A DNA stretch of 64,000 bases from JASLCR01 sp964407405. GTDB taxonomy: Bacteria > Patescibacteriota > Saccharimonadia > Saccharimonadales > Saccharimonadaceae. The notes under the pieces were generated by a model that saw only the letters and a program-made list of their open reading frames with translations, did no database searches and was not told the DNA's origin. The DNA lies in the NCBI GenBank assembly GCA_964407405.1, contig CAYOVH010000002.1, positions 1 to 64,000 on the forward strand, written 5' to 3'. Each line of letters opens with the position of its first letter. The first letter of the stretch is position 1. Of the stretch, positions 1 to 8,314 are shown in pieces. The position numbers and the translations under genes are program-made.

Positions 1-30
1 AAGCAACTGTAATAGAAGGGGATACCGCGC

Positions 31-525
31 ATGTTTCGACTAGATGAGCAATTTCTGAAAGATATAGGGCTGGATGGCCTGCCGGAGGAGCAGAAGCAGC
101 CGTTTTTGCAGCATATTTATAGCGAGCTGGAGCTTCGTGTAGGTACGCGCTTGAGCGATGGCTTGAGTGATGCGCAACTTGAAGAATTTGAGCAGATTAT
201 CGATCGCAAGCAAGATAAGATCATGGATTGGCTGAGCCAGCATGCGCCAAGCTATGCGCAGGATGCGGCGTTTATGAAGCTGCAACAGGCGACAAATCTG
301 CCAGCCGACGATCCTCGACTAGTCTCAGAGTATACGGCGACCAAATGGCTTGAGGTCAATCGTCCTGACTATCGTGAAGTTGTCGCGGCGGTTCTGGGTG
401 AACTGAAGCAAGAAATTATGGCTAATCGGGAGGCAATCCTGGGGGGCATACAGGCGCAAGCACAGGCCGCTTCTACAACTCCTGCGCAAGATCAGGGTCA
501 ACAACAGCCACCGATGGCTGCATAG
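31..525 (+). CDS. Hypothetical protein, DUF5663-like
   Basis: A 164-residue soluble acidic protein with no signal peptide or membrane segment. Residues 1-130 look helical and charged; the tail after about residue 135 is rich in Q, A and P and is probably disordered. The N-terminal pattern (a Leu-rich helix, then a Pro-Glu-Glu turn and a second helix) resembles the DUF5663 proteins that are common in CPR genomes; this is a recollection, not a search. The ATG at 31 follows a GAAGGGG ribosome-binding sequence. It converges on fmt, whose stop lies 4 bases away, and no terminator hairpin is visible between them. Function unknown. Confidence 0.7.
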   Translation: MFRLDEQFLKDIGLDGLPEEQKQPFLQHIYSELELRVGTRLSDGLSDAQLEEFEQIIDRKQDKIMDWLSQHAPSYAQDAAFMKLQQATNLPADDPRLVSEYTATKWLEVNRPDYREVVAAVLGELKQEIMANREAILGGIQAQAQAASTTPAQDQGQQQPPMAA

Positions 526-529
526 GAGG

Positions 530-1417
530 CTACTTTTTGTAACCGTTGAGAAAGCTTGCGGCTGAAACAATCTTGCCGCTCGGTGCGACGAGCTCGTCAA
601 TTATGAGATAGGTTCTATCAGAAAACATCACGTCAAGTGGTGTTTTTGCTTTGTCAGAGACGTGAGCGCTGGTGATAATCCTCAGTTCATCGAAGATTTT
701 GAGGCGTGTTTTGGGGAAGCCGAGGAAGGCTCGTATGCGCCGCTCCGCCTCCATGGCGGTCATTTTTGTTGGATCAAGCAGCCCGTCATCTTTTGTCAGG
801 AGGTTGCAGTAAGTTGCCTGAGTATCGTCCTGCTCAATTGGCTGCACGCTGCCATCGAGAATTTGCGGCAGGACGGCGAGTAATTTGGCAGTACCAATTT
901 CACCAAGCTTATTGTACAACTCTGGCTTGGTCTCGTGTCCGTTTAGCTCGATCTCTTCTTGAATATAGACGGGTCCGGCGTCCATCTTGGCGCTAAGTTG
1001 CATGATAGAAACACCGGTTTCTTCGTCGCCATTTAAAATAGCTGATTCGATGGGTGAAGGGCCGCGATAGTTTGGCAGTAGAGAGGGGTGGAGGTTGATG
1101 ATGCCCGGCGTAAATAAGTCGATGATGCTCTGGGGTATGATCTGGCCGTAGCTGACGAGTACGCCAGCAACATCACCGATTGCTTTGATATCTTCTGCAA
1201 CTTCGGATAATTTGACCGGTTGCCATACGGGAATATTTTTTGATTCGGCATAGAGCTTGACGCTTGGTTTGGATATCTTGTGGCCGCGTCCGCGCGCAGA
1301 ATCCGGTTTGGTGATGACTGCACGAATATCATAGCCGTCTCCGACAAGGCCGCGAAGTGCTATGAGGCTGAAATCTTCAGTCCCAAAGAACAGTACTGGT
1401 TTTGATCTCTTTGTCAT
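530..1417 (-). CDS. fmt: Methionyl-tRNA formyltransferase
   Basis: Transfers a formyl group from 10-formyl-tetrahydrofolate to Met-tRNAi, making the initiator fMet-tRNA. The 295-residue product has the formyltransferase fold: an early FFGTEDFSL strand, the INLHPSLLPNYRGPSPIE block with the folate-site His, and the D of AKMDAGPV. A second domain follows after about residue 205. I chose the ATG at 1417 because the longer open frame upstream (to 1675) is only the shadow of def. The start lies inside the 3' end of def (41-base overlap), so the two are translationally coupled. Order priA-def-fmt is the classic bacterial cluster. Confidence 0.95.
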   Translation of the reverse strand: MTKRSKPVLFFGTEDFSLIALRGLVGDGYDIRAVITKPDSARGRGHKISKPSVKLYAESKNIPVWQPVKLSEVAEDIKAIGDVAGVLVSYGQIIPQSIIDLFTPGIINLHPSLLPNYRGPSPIESAILNGDEETGVSIMQLSAKMDAGPVYIQEEIELNGHETKPELYNKLGEIGTAKLLAVLPQILDGSVQPIEQDDTQATYCNLLTKDDGLLDPTKMTAMEAERRIRAFLGFPKTRLKIFDELRIITSAHVSDKAKTPLDVMFSDRTYLIIDELVAPSGKIVSAASFLNGYKK

Positions 1418-1952
1418 AGTCAAGTGGTTGAAGCTCGCCATTTTCATCGAGCGTATAAAATGCATCGGTTTTGTCGCGAATGTGGTCGACGAAACAAAGG
1501 CCTTTGGTGTGGTCGATCTCGTGCTGGAGGACGCGGGCAAGGAAGCCTGTGGCCTTGATACGAATCTCATTACCCTCGACATCGAGTGCTTTGACGCGTA
1601 TTTTTGACCAACGTGGGACTTTACCGTAGATTTTTGAGACAGAGAGACAGCCTTCGTAGTCGGCGGTGAGTTCACCTTCAGTTTTTGTGATCTCAGGATT
1701 GATCAGAGGAGTAAATTCCCGATCTTCTTTGTTCTCGAAATCGCTGCGTATAATAACAACACGTTCGAGCCGGTCGATTTGGATAGCTGCAAGCGCAGCA
1801 CTGATCTCGTGCGGGCGCGATGCTTCCCAGTCAAGGGCCGCGTCGGTCATATCTTTGATGAGCTGTAGTGTATTGTCGGTGACGACATGGACCTTGGCTG
1901 ACTTTTGCCGCAAATGAGGATTTGGCAGGGTGATGATGTCTTCTTTTTTCAT
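1377..1952 (-). CDS. def: Peptide deformylase
   Basis: Removes the N-terminal formyl group from nascent proteins. The 191-residue product shows the metal site: EGCLS (metal-binding Cys) and QHEIDH (two metal-binding His and the catalytic Glu). Motif 1, usually GxGLAAPQ, is altered to AALAAIQ, so the first Gly and the Pro are missing, a divergence seen in some type II/III enzymes. It sits between priA (27-base gap) and fmt (overlap). Its own extended -10 box lies 10 bases before the ATG, so it can be transcribed apart from priA. Assignment is firm; substrate preference cannot be judged. Confidence 0.93.
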   Translation of the reverse strand: MKKEDIITLPNPHLRQKSAKVHVVTDNTLQLIKDMTDAALDWEASRPHEISAALAAIQIDRLERVVIIRSDFENKEDREFTPLINPEITKTEGELTADYEGCLSVSKIYGKVPRWSKIRVKALDVEGNEIRIKATGFLARVLQHEIDHTKGLCFVDHIRDKTDAFYTLDENGELQPLDYDKEIKTSTVLWD

Positions 1953-1962
1953 TCTCGTACCT

Positions 1963-1971
1963 ATTGTAACA
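1963..1971 (-). promoter_or_regulatory. def promoter, extended -10
   Basis: On the minus strand TGT-TACAAT ends 10 bases before the def ATG. The expected transcript start leaves a leader of only about 3 bases. No -35 consensus is obvious. Confidence 0.6.
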
Positions 1972-1979
1972 GATAGAAC

Positions 1980-3917
1980 CTACAGGAGTGATAGTGGATC
2001 AAGCTCGAATTGCCAGTTTTTGGGTGGAAGATGGCCGATGACGGCGAGTAGATTGGCACGTTTTTTGCTTTTGATGACGAGCTGCCAGCGAAACGTCCCG
2101 GCAGTGCGTTCGTAGAATGCCGGTGTTGGTCCGAGAATCTCTACATCAAGGTTGAGACCTCTGAATTCGTCTGCCAGCTTTTGGGCATTTCTGATGGCAG
2201 CTGCTTCAGTCTTGTAGGCGCAGGTAAGCTTGAGGAGGTAGCAAAAGGGTGGAAAGTCGCCGTGCTTACGGAGAGCGAGAGATCGTTTGTAAAATTCTTG
2301 GTAGTCGCGCTTGACGCCATCGAGAACAGCTGGGTTTGATGGCTGATAGCTCTGAACGATGACGGTTGTTTCGTGGTGCGATCGACCAACTCGGCCGATA
2401 ACCTGACTGAGTAATTGAAATGTTCGCTCTGGCGAGCTATAGTCGGGCAAACTGAGCCCGGCATCGGCTTGAATGACGCCCACGGTACGGAGATTTGGCA
2501 GGTCGAGTCCTTTTGCAATGACCTGGGTGCCGATGATAATATCAACTTCTCCTTTGTACACTTCGCTGTAGTTTGCATCAAGCGTGTCGTCTTTCGCGGT
2601 ATCTCTGTCGTAGCGTTTGATTCGGGCATTGGGAAATAGTCTTCTGACCTCTGATTCGATAAGTTTGGTGCCAATACCTTTGTGGATGATATCCGTATGG
2701 CGGCAAACAGGACAGCTGGTCGGGACGGAATCTTTGTAGCCGCAGACGTGGCAGCGCAATTCGTGATTGTCAGCATGGAGGCTGAGCGGGACGTAGCAGC
2801 GCGGACAACCAGCCTGCCACCCGCAATGTTCGCAGAGCGTAGAGCTAGCACTACCACGGCGGTTATGAAAGAGAAGAGTTTGGCTATGTGTTTCGACATT
2901 TTTTGTAACGTCGGCCAGCAGTGCATCAGACAAAAAACGATGCTGCTTGAAGTTAGTCCGCTTGGTCATATCAACGAGCTCAATACGTGGCTGGACGGTG
3001 TCTTTTCGGGCTGAAGTAGTCATTTCAATGATCGGTCTGCCGATAGATTGAGCTAGATAGTAATCGCTGGTGAGCGGAGTGGCGCTACCAAAGACGGCTT
3101 TGAGGGGTATGATTTCAGCAAGTTTACCTGCTACCCGTAAGGCCGAGTAGCGAGGAGACTGCTCTTGCTGAAAGCTGGGTTCGTGACATTCATCAATGAT
3201 GACAAGGCCGAGGGATTTGAGCGGCATAAAGAGAGCAGAGCGTGGTCCGACGACGACACGAGCAGTCTTGCTATGGAGTGTCTCGCGCCATATTTTATGC
3301 CGTTCGGCTTCGGTCTGCCGAGAGTGGGTTAGAATGATATCGTTAAAATGTTGAGAGAACTCGGCGACAAGCTGAGATGTTAGAGCGATCTCAGGGACCA
3401 GTATGATGGCAGACTTGCCGCTATCAATAGCCCGCTTGGCAAGCTCAATGTAGACGGCAGTCTTGCCTGATCCTGTCACGCCGTGGAGCAGGGCAGTTCC
3501 GTGAGACATGTCATTGATTTTTTCTAGGGCGTTCGCCTGATCATTTGTGAATACAAAATTTGTTCGTTCTCTGGAGTGACGACTGGAGCTACGAGTGCTA
3601 TCTCGACGGTTTTTCAAGAGGCCGCGAGGCAACATAGTTTGCAAAACAGTTGCGAGCGGCGTCATATAATACTGACTCATCCATGTGGCAATGTTGACAA
3701 GATGGATTGGTAGGGGGGCGTCTTCGATGGTACGCGAAATTGACTTTGTCTGGTAGTCCGGACGAGCAACTTGGTGCATGATGACACCAGTCAGTGATGT
3801 TTTACCAACTTCAATCTCAACGAGGGCGCCTATAGCAAGCTCTTTTTCTGAGGCATAAGTAAATGTGTCTGCGGCTGAGCGAACTATCTTGTTGGGAGCC
3901 ACCTCGTAGTAGTACAT
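1980..3917 (-). CDS. priA: Primosomal protein N' (PriA helicase)
   Basis: Restarts stalled replication forks by recognising fork structures and loading the replicative helicase. The 645-residue protein (family usually about 700-730) has an N-terminal DNA-binding region, Walker A GVTGSGKT at about 146-153, the DECH Walker B box, and the FHNRRG motif. The Cys-rich zinc module (CEHC, CPRC, CHVC, CPVC pairs) and C-terminal helicase motifs including QVIGRVGR follow. All eight zinc Cys are present. The ATG at 3917 is preceded by TATAAT ending 6 bases upstream on the minus strand, so the mRNA is probably leaderless. It leads priA-def-fmt and shares a 29-base divergent promoter region with the phosphoribosyltransferase-like gene. 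Confidence 0.95.
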   Translation of the reverse strand: MYYYEVAPNKIVRSAADTFTYASEKELAIGALVEIEVGKTSLTGVIMHQVARPDYQTKSISRTIEDAPLPIHLVNIATWMSQYYMTPLATVLQTMLPRGLLKNRRDSTRSSSRHSRERTNFVFTNDQANALEKINDMSHGTALLHGVTGSGKTAVYIELAKRAIDSGKSAIILVPEIALTSQLVAEFSQHFNDIILTHSRQTEAERHKIWRETLHSKTARVVVGPRSALFMPLKSLGLVIIDECHEPSFQQEQSPRYSALRVAGKLAEIIPLKAVFGSATPLTSDYYLAQSIGRPIIEMTTSARKDTVQPRIELVDMTKRTNFKQHRFLSDALLADVTKNVETHSQTLLFHNRRGSASSTLCEHCGWQAGCPRCYVPLSLHADNHELRCHVCGYKDSVPTSCPVCRHTDIIHKGIGTKLIESEVRRLFPNARIKRYDRDTAKDDTLDANYSEVYKGEVDIIIGTQVIAKGLDLPNLRTVGVIQADAGLSLPDYSSPERTFQLLSQVIGRVGRSHHETTVIVQSYQPSNPAVLDGVKRDYQEFYKRSLALRKHGDFPPFCYLLKLTCAYKTEAAAIRNAQKLADEFRGLNLDVEILGPTPAFYERTAGTFRWQLVIKSKKRANLLAVIGHLPPKNWQFELDPLSLL

Positions 3918-3923
3918 GAACTC

Positions 3924-3940
3924 ATTATACCTGGTACACT
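3924..3940. promoter_or_regulatory. Back-to-back divergent -10 boxes (priA / phosphoribosyltransferase-like gene)
   Basis: On the minus strand TATAAT occupies 3929-3924, 6 bases before the priA ATG. On the plus strand TGG-TACACT (3932-3940) ends 6 bases before the ATG at 3947. The two -10 boxes are 5 bases apart, so polymerases cannot occupy both at once. Each -35 region would fall at or inside the opposite gene's start. Confidence 0.7.
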
Positions 3941-3946
3941 AAAGGT

Positions 3947-4603
3947 ATGTATTTTGATAATAGGGCGCAGGCGGGACAATTGCTGGCTGAGCAGCTGGTC
4001 GAGAAGTATCGCTACGAGGATTGCGCAGTGGTGGCATTATCTGATGGAGCAGTACTGGTCGGCGAGCAGATTGCTGCAGGGCTACACTGTGTCTTGACAA
4101 TGCTATTGATCGAGGACATTGAAGTGCCGGGCGAGAGCGTGAGCTTTGGTGGTGTGTCCCAAAACGGCGCATTCACGTACAATGGGATGTTTTCGGCCGG
4201 GGAGATCGAAGGTTATACCGCGGAGTTTCATGGTTATCTCGACGAGCAAAAGCGGGAGAAATTTCAAAAGATCAATCGTCTGCTCGGCGATGGTGGCATC
4301 ATATCAAATGAGATGCTGCTGGATAGGACGGTTATTTTGGTAGCCGATGGTATCGACACTGGTGCGTCGATCGATGTTGCGATGGATTTTTTGAAGCCAA
4401 TTCGTGTGGTAAAAATTGTCGTAGCGACGCCCGTTGCGACCGTTCCAGCGGTCGATAAGCTCCACATCATGGCAGACGAGTTGCACATTTTGGATGTAAA
4501 GGAAAATTTCATGGGTGTCGATCATTATTATGAGGACAATACCATTCCGAGCCATGAAGAAACGATCGCTAAGATCAATCAGATTATTCTGAATTGGCGA
4601 TAG
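3947..4603 (+). CDS. Phosphoribosyltransferase-family protein
   Basis: A 218-residue soluble protein with the type I phosphoribosyltransferase plan. The N-terminal segment (F-x-x-R-A-Q-A-G-x-x-L-A) is typical of the ComF/PRTase-like group. The PRPP-binding loop is seen as VILVADGIDTGAS around residues 128-140 (consensus VILVDDGxxTGxT, here with one Asp replaced by Ala). Substrate unknown; candidates are a nucleobase or a nucleobase-like ligand, and the loop change leaves catalysis uncertain. It starts at an ATG 6 bases after an extended -10, so it is predicted leaderless. It is divergent from priA. Confidence 0.8.
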   Translation: MYFDNRAQAGQLLAEQLVEKYRYEDCAVVALSDGAVLVGEQIAAGLHCVLTMLLIEDIEVPGESVSFGGVSQNGAFTYNGMFSAGEIEGYTAEFHGYLDEQKREKFQKINRLLGDGGIISNEMLLDRTVILVADGIDTGASIDVAMDFLKPIRVVKIVVATPVATVPAVDKLHIMADELHILDVKENFMGVDHYYEDNTIPSHEETIAKINQIILNWR

Positions 4604-4710
4604 CTTACGCAGAAAATACCAAAAATCGGACCGTTTTCGCCTTGAAGAACGTTGTAAGATTGTGCTACGATAGGAAGAACGAAAACTTCGAAGTCTAACT
4701 AAAAGGGAGA

Positions 4711-5022
4711 ATGATGCTAGACGTTTTTATTACTTCACGGGTGCGGCGGAAAATCGTCGTTGTGTATGCCAAGTATCCGGACTTTCATACACATGTGCGT
4801 GGTCTCGCCAAGCTTATCAAGGAAGACCCGGGTAATATTCAACGCGAGCTGAAAAAGCTTGAGAAAGTCGGATTTCTTAGGAGCGAGAAACAGGGAAATA
4901 CCAAGATTTACTCGACCAACAAGCAGTTCCCGATCTTTAAAGAACTACAGAGTATTGTCATCAAAAGCCAGCAACATCAGAGTGCGCGCAGTAAGCGTAC
5001 TACTGATGTTTCGCCGGTGTAA
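4711..5022 (+). CDS. Winged-helix transcriptional regulator, ArsR-like
   Basis: A 103-residue protein made almost entirely of one winged helix-turn-helix. A helix at about 8-25 is followed by the H-x-R-x-L-A-K-L-I helix, the recognition helix (NIQRELKKLEKVGFL, about 45-60) and a wing (KQGNTKIYSTN). It resembles small ArsR/MarR-type regulators found in archaea and CPR. No metal-binding Cys pair is visible, so it is probably not a metal sensor. The start has an AAAGGGAGA ribosome-binding site. A TGC-TACGAT extended -10-like box lies upstream near 4660. Targets unknown; it stands alone between the phosphoribosyltransferase-like gene and recJ. Confidence 0.8.
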   Translation: MMLDVFITSRVRRKIVVVYAKYPDFHTHVRGLAKLIKEDPGNIQRELKKLEKVGFLRSEKQGNTKIYSTNKQFPIFKELQSIVIKSQQHQSARSKRTTDVSPV

Positions 5023-5112
5023 CCGGTAATGAGACAAAGCCAAGGTTTTTTCTCATCGCGCCGGGCGCCGGAATAAATCCGTCGTCTCGGGCTACTCTTT
5101 TTCCAAAGTTAA

Positions 5113-5148
5113 CGCAATTTTACCGAAGTAAAATCGGATAAAATTGCG
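5113..5148. other. Inverted repeat upstream of recJ
   Basis: CGCAATTTTACCG (5113-5125) pairs with CGGATAAAATTGCG (5135-5148) with one bulged A, leaving a 9-base loop. A T-rich run follows. It could be a terminator for the upstream regulator gene or a protein-binding site. The rest of the 188-base gap holds the recJ promoter. Confidence 0.55.
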
Positions 5149-5196
5149 ACATTTTCATTTTGTTCCTTAGGGAGCGGGCTCGACTTAGTTTTAGGA

Positions 5197-5202
5197 TACA
5201 AT
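5197..5202 (+). promoter_or_regulatory. recJ promoter -10
   Basis: TACAAT ends 8 bases before the recJ ATG, predicting a leaderless or nearly leaderless mRNA. No ribosome-binding sequence lies between them. Confidence 0.6.
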
Positions 5203-5210
5203 AGTTACAG

Positions 5211-6899
5211 ATGGGTATTTTTGAAGAAATCTTGAAAAAGCGGGGGCTCGATAGCCCGGAAAAGCGCGGGGCGTTTTTGAATCCGAGCTATGACGTCAGG
5301 CATGATCCATTTTTGTTGCCGGATATGGAGAAAGCGGTTGAGCGATTGGTGCAGGCCCGCGAGAAGCAAGAGAAAATTACGATTTATGGCGATTATGATA
5401 TCGATGGACTGACGGCGACGACAATTTTGCTGGATGCGTTGGCGAGTTTTGGGTTTGAGGGGGTCGATGCGTTTATCCCGAATCGATTTGTTGAAGGCTA
5501 CGGACTGACGGTTGATGCGATTGAGCGAATCGCTAAGAAAGGCGCAGATCTCATCATCACGGTGGATTGTGGCAGTTTGAGTCATGCGCCGATCACGCGC
5601 GCCAATGAGCTCGGCGTTGATATCATCGTGACAGATCATCATAATGTGGCTCCAGAGCAGCCGCCAGCTGTAGCAGTGATCAATCCGAAACGATTACTCC
5701 AAGATTATCCTGATGACTATGAAAACTTGCAGTTGAAGGCATCGTCAGGAAAAAAGTTATATCCATTTCTGGATCTCGCTGGTTGTGGTGTAGCCTTCAA
5801 GCTGGTGCAGGCACTACAGACAAAGCTCGATGGTTTACCGAATGGGCAAGAGAAGTGGCTGCTCGATTTGGTGGCGCTTGGGACTGTGTGTGATGTCGTG
5901 ACACTGGTCGATGAAAATCGGGCGAATGTATATTGGGGGTTGAAGGTACTAGCAAAGACACGTCGGCCCGGACTAAAGGCGTTGATGGCAGTGTCTCGTG
6001 TGGAAACGGAAAAGATAAATGCACGATCTTTAGGATTCGGCCTGGGGCCGCGTATGAATGCAGCCGGACGGCTGGAGACGGCGCAAATCGCGCTGGATAT
6101 GCTGACGACAAAAGATACTCAAGTAGCGCTTGAGAAGGCCCAGGAACTTGATACGCTCAATATGGCACGGCGCAGTGATCAGGACGTAATCTACAAAGCT
6201 GCGCTGAAGCAAGCCGAAGAATACAAGGACGATCCGGTATTGGTCGTCAGTGATCCAGAATGGAATCACGGCATCGTTGGGATTGTGGCAGCAAAGCTGC
6301 TGGAGAGATTTTCAAAACCTACATTTGTCTTGCAGGAGATGGGCGAAGAGACAAAGGGAAGTGCGCGCAGCTACGGTGGTTTTTCGGCAGCTGATGCAAT
6401 TCGAAATGCGGATGACATAATCACCAAGGGTGGTGGGCATAGGCTTGCTGCTGGTGTGACGATGCCAACTAAAAATATTCAGGCTTTCAGGGAGCGAGTG
6501 AATAAATTTTATGACGAGCAAGGCCTAACTCATACGCAAGAGGCAAAAAAATTATTGCCTCTTGAAGATGCATTGGCGGAGATTGATGATGTTGGTGAAG
6601 AGCTGGTGGCAAAAATTGCTGCGCTTGAGCCATTTGGCAAGGGTAACCCGCAGCCTATTTTGTGCAGTCAACATCTGGTGGTCCTACATGTGCGCAGGAT
6701 GGGCAATGACGGGCAGCATCTCAAGATAAAGGTTGAGAGTGTGCGGATGGGGGTGATGGAATTTTTGGCGTTTAATGCGCCAGAGCATTTTTTTGTGGAC
6801 GTTGGTGCCAAGATATCGGTATGGTATCAGCCGGATATCAACGAGTGGATGGGACGGCGGAGTATCGAAGGCAAATTATTGCATATTGAAATTGCTTGA
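5211..6899 (+). CDS. recJ: Single-stranded-DNA-specific exonuclease RecJ
   Basis: A 5'-3' single-strand exonuclease acting in recombination and mismatch or base-excision repair. The 562-residue protein has the DHH phosphoesterase core: YGDYDIDGLTAT (metal-binding Asp residues), ITVDCGS and the signature VTDHH. The DHHA1 domain follows with GGGHRLAAG, and then the C-terminal OB-fold region with PFGKGNPQP. The length matches bacterial RecJ. It starts 8 bases after a -10 box with no ribosome-binding site, consistent with leaderless translation. It is a single-gene unit ahead of rpsU. Confidence 0.95.
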   Translation: MGIFEEILKKRGLDSPEKRGAFLNPSYDVRHDPFLLPDMEKAVERLVQAREKQEKITIYGDYDIDGLTATTILLDALASFGFEGVDAFIPNRFVEGYGLTVDAIERIAKKGADLIITVDCGSLSHAPITRANELGVDIIVTDHHNVAPEQPPAVAVINPKRLLQDYPDDYENLQLKASSGKKLYPFLDLAGCGVAFKLVQALQTKLDGLPNGQEKWLLDLVALGTVCDVVTLVDENRANVYWGLKVLAKTRRPGLKALMAVSRVETEKINARSLGFGLGPRMNAAGRLETAQIALDMLTTKDTQVALEKAQELDTLNMARRSDQDVIYKAALKQAEEYKDDPVLVVSDPEWNHGIVGIVAAKLLERFSKPTFVLQEMGEETKGSARSYGGFSAADAIRNADDIITKGGGHRLAAGVTMPTKNIQAFRERVNKFYDEQGLTHTQEAKKLLPLEDALAEIDDVGEELVAKIAALEPFGKGNPQPILCSQHLVVLHVRRMGNDGQHLKIKVESVRMGVMEFLAFNAPEHFFVDVGAKISVWYQPDINEWMGRRSIEGKLLHIEIA

Positions 6900-6966
6900 G
6901 CTTGCAAAGGCTGCAATTTTTGAGGAAATTAAGTATTCTAACGACGATTGTCTCATAAGAGTCTGT

Positions 6967-6994
6967 CCCCAGGAGTCGAACTCAACTCCTTCGG
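6967..6994. other. Hairpin in the recJ-rpsU gap
   Basis: AGGAGT (6971-6976) pairs with ACTCCT (6985-6990), flanked by CCC and GGG that extend the stem. No T run follows, so it is at best a weak end-of-transcript signal for recJ. The rest of the 164-base gap contains only the rpsU promoter. Confidence 0.4.
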
Positions 6995-7044
6995 GTGCAG
7001 GCTCGATTTCTTTTCAGAGATTTATTGCAAATCAGTTTCTCATC

Positions 7045-7053
7045 TGTTACAAT
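7045..7053 (+). promoter_or_regulatory. rpsU promoter, extended -10
   Basis: TGT-TACAAT ends 10 bases before the rpsU ATG. This leaves a leader of about 3 bases and no space for a ribosome-binding site. Confidence 0.65.
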
Positions 7054-7063
7054 AGCAAGCGAT

Positions 7064-7279
7064 ATGGTACAAGTTACACGTAAAGACGAACGAGAGGCAA
7101 ACGAAAATGTCATTCGCCGCTTTAACCGCAAGGTGTTGCAGAGTGGTGTGCTTTCAACTGCGAAAGCGAGCATGCGTTTTCAGAAGCCAATCTCAAAGAC
7201 AGAGCGCCGATCAAAGGCAATTATTCGCCGTGAGCGAAAAGCTGACAAGATGGCCAAGATGCGCCTAGGAGTGCGCTAG
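7064..7279 (+). CDS. rpsU: 30S ribosomal protein S21
   Basis: Small-subunit protein that helps base pairing of mRNA leaders with 16S rRNA during initiation. The 71-residue, strongly basic product has the S21 pattern: NENVIRRFNRKVLQSGVL near the start, then a Lys/Arg-rich helix (ERRSKAIIRRERKADKMAKMR). I chose the ATG at 7064 rather than an in-frame ATG at 6995 because the family begins here and a promoter lies directly upstream. It is followed after 3 bases by yqeY, the usual bacterial pairing. Confidence 0.93.
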   Translation: MVQVTRKDEREANENVIRRFNRKVLQSGVLSTAKASMRFQKPISKTERRSKAIIRRERKADKMAKMRLGVR

Positions 7280-7282
7280 CGA

Positions 7283-7738
7283 GTGGCTCTTAAGGAGCAG
7301 CTCCAAAACGATATGAAAGCCGCTCTATTGGGCGGCAATCGTTTTGAGGCGGATGTAATTCGCAATCTCAAGGCAGCCATCTTGAACGAAGAAGTGGCGA
7401 AAAACAAGCGCGGTGAGGGTCTTAGCGATGTGGAAATTGAGCAAGTTATCGCCCGCGAAGTAAAAAAACGCCGCGAGTCGATCGGACTCTACGAGCAAAA
7501 TGGCCGTCAGGATTTGGCCGATGACGAGAAAAAAGAAGCCGCAGTACTTGAGAAATATTTGCCTGAGCAACTGACTGACGATGATATTCGCAAGCTCGTG
7601 GACGAGGCTATTGAGGTGCTTGGTGCAAGTGGTCCACAGATGATGGGCCAGGTGATTGGCGCTGCAAAAGCTAAGGCTGGCAGCTCGGCCGATGGTGCTG
7701 CGATCGCTCGTATTGCAAAAGAACAACTAAACAAATAG
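7283..7738 (+). CDS. yqeY: GatB/YqeY domain protein
   Basis: A 151-residue helical protein of the YqeY family, related to the tail domain of GatB, the amidotransferase subunit that binds tRNA. Family hallmarks include LKEQLQNDMKAAL at the start, EQVIAREVKKRRESI, and the C-terminal MMGQVIGAAKAKAGSSADGA segment. The GTG start at 7283 has an AGGAG sequence 12 bases upstream, inside the end of rpsU. It is probably co-transcribed with rpsU. The exact role of free-standing YqeY is unknown; a tRNA-related function is inferred from the GatB homology. Confidence 0.9.
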   Translation: MALKEQLQNDMKAALLGGNRFEADVIRNLKAAILNEEVAKNKRGEGLSDVEIEQVIAREVKKRRESIGLYEQNGRQDLADDEKKEAAVLEKYLPEQLTDDDIRKLVDEAIEVLGASGPQMMGQVIGAAKAKAGSSADGAAIARIAKEQLNK

Positions 7739-7748
7739 GGGAAGCTTG

Positions 7749-8291
7749 ATGATTTTACTCTTTGGCCCGACTGGTGCCGGAAAAAGTATGCAGGGCCAGA
7801 TGCTAGCTGTACGAATGGGTTGGAAATGGCTTTCAACCGGTCAGATGTTACGCGACAGCAACGATCCTGAGGTCATCAAGGTATTAAAAAGTGGCGAATT
7901 GGTTAGCGATCAGCTGACCTACGAAGTATTTGAAAAAGCGATCGAAGATGCTAAAGACAAGAACTTCCCCCAAGTGATTGTCGATGGATTCCCTCGCACT
8001 AAAGCGCAGGCCGAGTGGCTAGCTGACCATATGGAGAAGAACGGCGAGAGGATCGAGCAGGTAGTGGTGCTCGAGGTGCCAGAAGGCGAAATTATGAAAC
8101 GGCTTGAAAAACGGGCTCGTATGGAAGATACACCCGAAACGATCGCGCGCCGCATGACGATTTATCGACAAAAAATGTATCCGGTATTAGGGACGTTTGC
8201 TGAAGATGGTGTGAGAATTGTGCATTTGGATGGCACGGGAACGGCCGGCGAGGTACATGATCGACTGTTTGCAGAAGTTGTGGGAGAGTAG
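7749..8291 (+). CDS. adk: Adenylate kinase-like nucleoside monophosphate kinase
   Basis: Transfers phosphate from ATP to a nucleoside monophosphate. The 180-residue product has the P-loop GPTGAGKS (residues 6-13, with S-M in place of the usual G-T), the STGQMLR nucleotide-binding segment, VDGFPRTKAQAEW, and the arginine-bearing KRARMEDTPETIARRM lid region. The lid is short, without the zinc or long beta insertion of long-type adenylate kinases. A TTG at 7746 is also possible, but the ATG at 7749 fits the GGGGAAG site better. It follows yqeY and precedes map, a neighbour of adk in many bacteria. It could be specialised for CMP or GMP; adenylate is the most likely substrate. Confidence 0.8.
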   Translation: MILLFGPTGAGKSMQGQMLAVRMGWKWLSTGQMLRDSNDPEVIKVLKSGELVSDQLTYEVFEKAIEDAKDKNFPQVIVDGFPRTKAQAEWLADHMEKNGERIEQVVVLEVPEGEIMKRLEKRARMEDTPETIARRMTIYRQKMYPVLGTFAEDGVRIVHLDGTGTAGEVHDRLFAEVVGE

Positions 8292-8314
8292 TGGGGGATG
8301 TCTATGTCCTGGTC

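Noticed and set aside
530..1675. Extended fmt frame starting at 1675
   Set aside because: The first 86 codons are antisense-free shadow of the def coding region and carry no formyltransferase similarity; the family starts at the ATG 1417.
6961..7010. Minus-strand sequence resembling a tRNA 3' half (GAGTTCGACTCCTGGGG)
   Set aside because: The T-arm stem does not pair in the required 5+7+5 geometry and no matching 5' half, D-arm or anticodon arm lies upstream. It is better explained as a local AGGAGT/ACTCCT hairpin.
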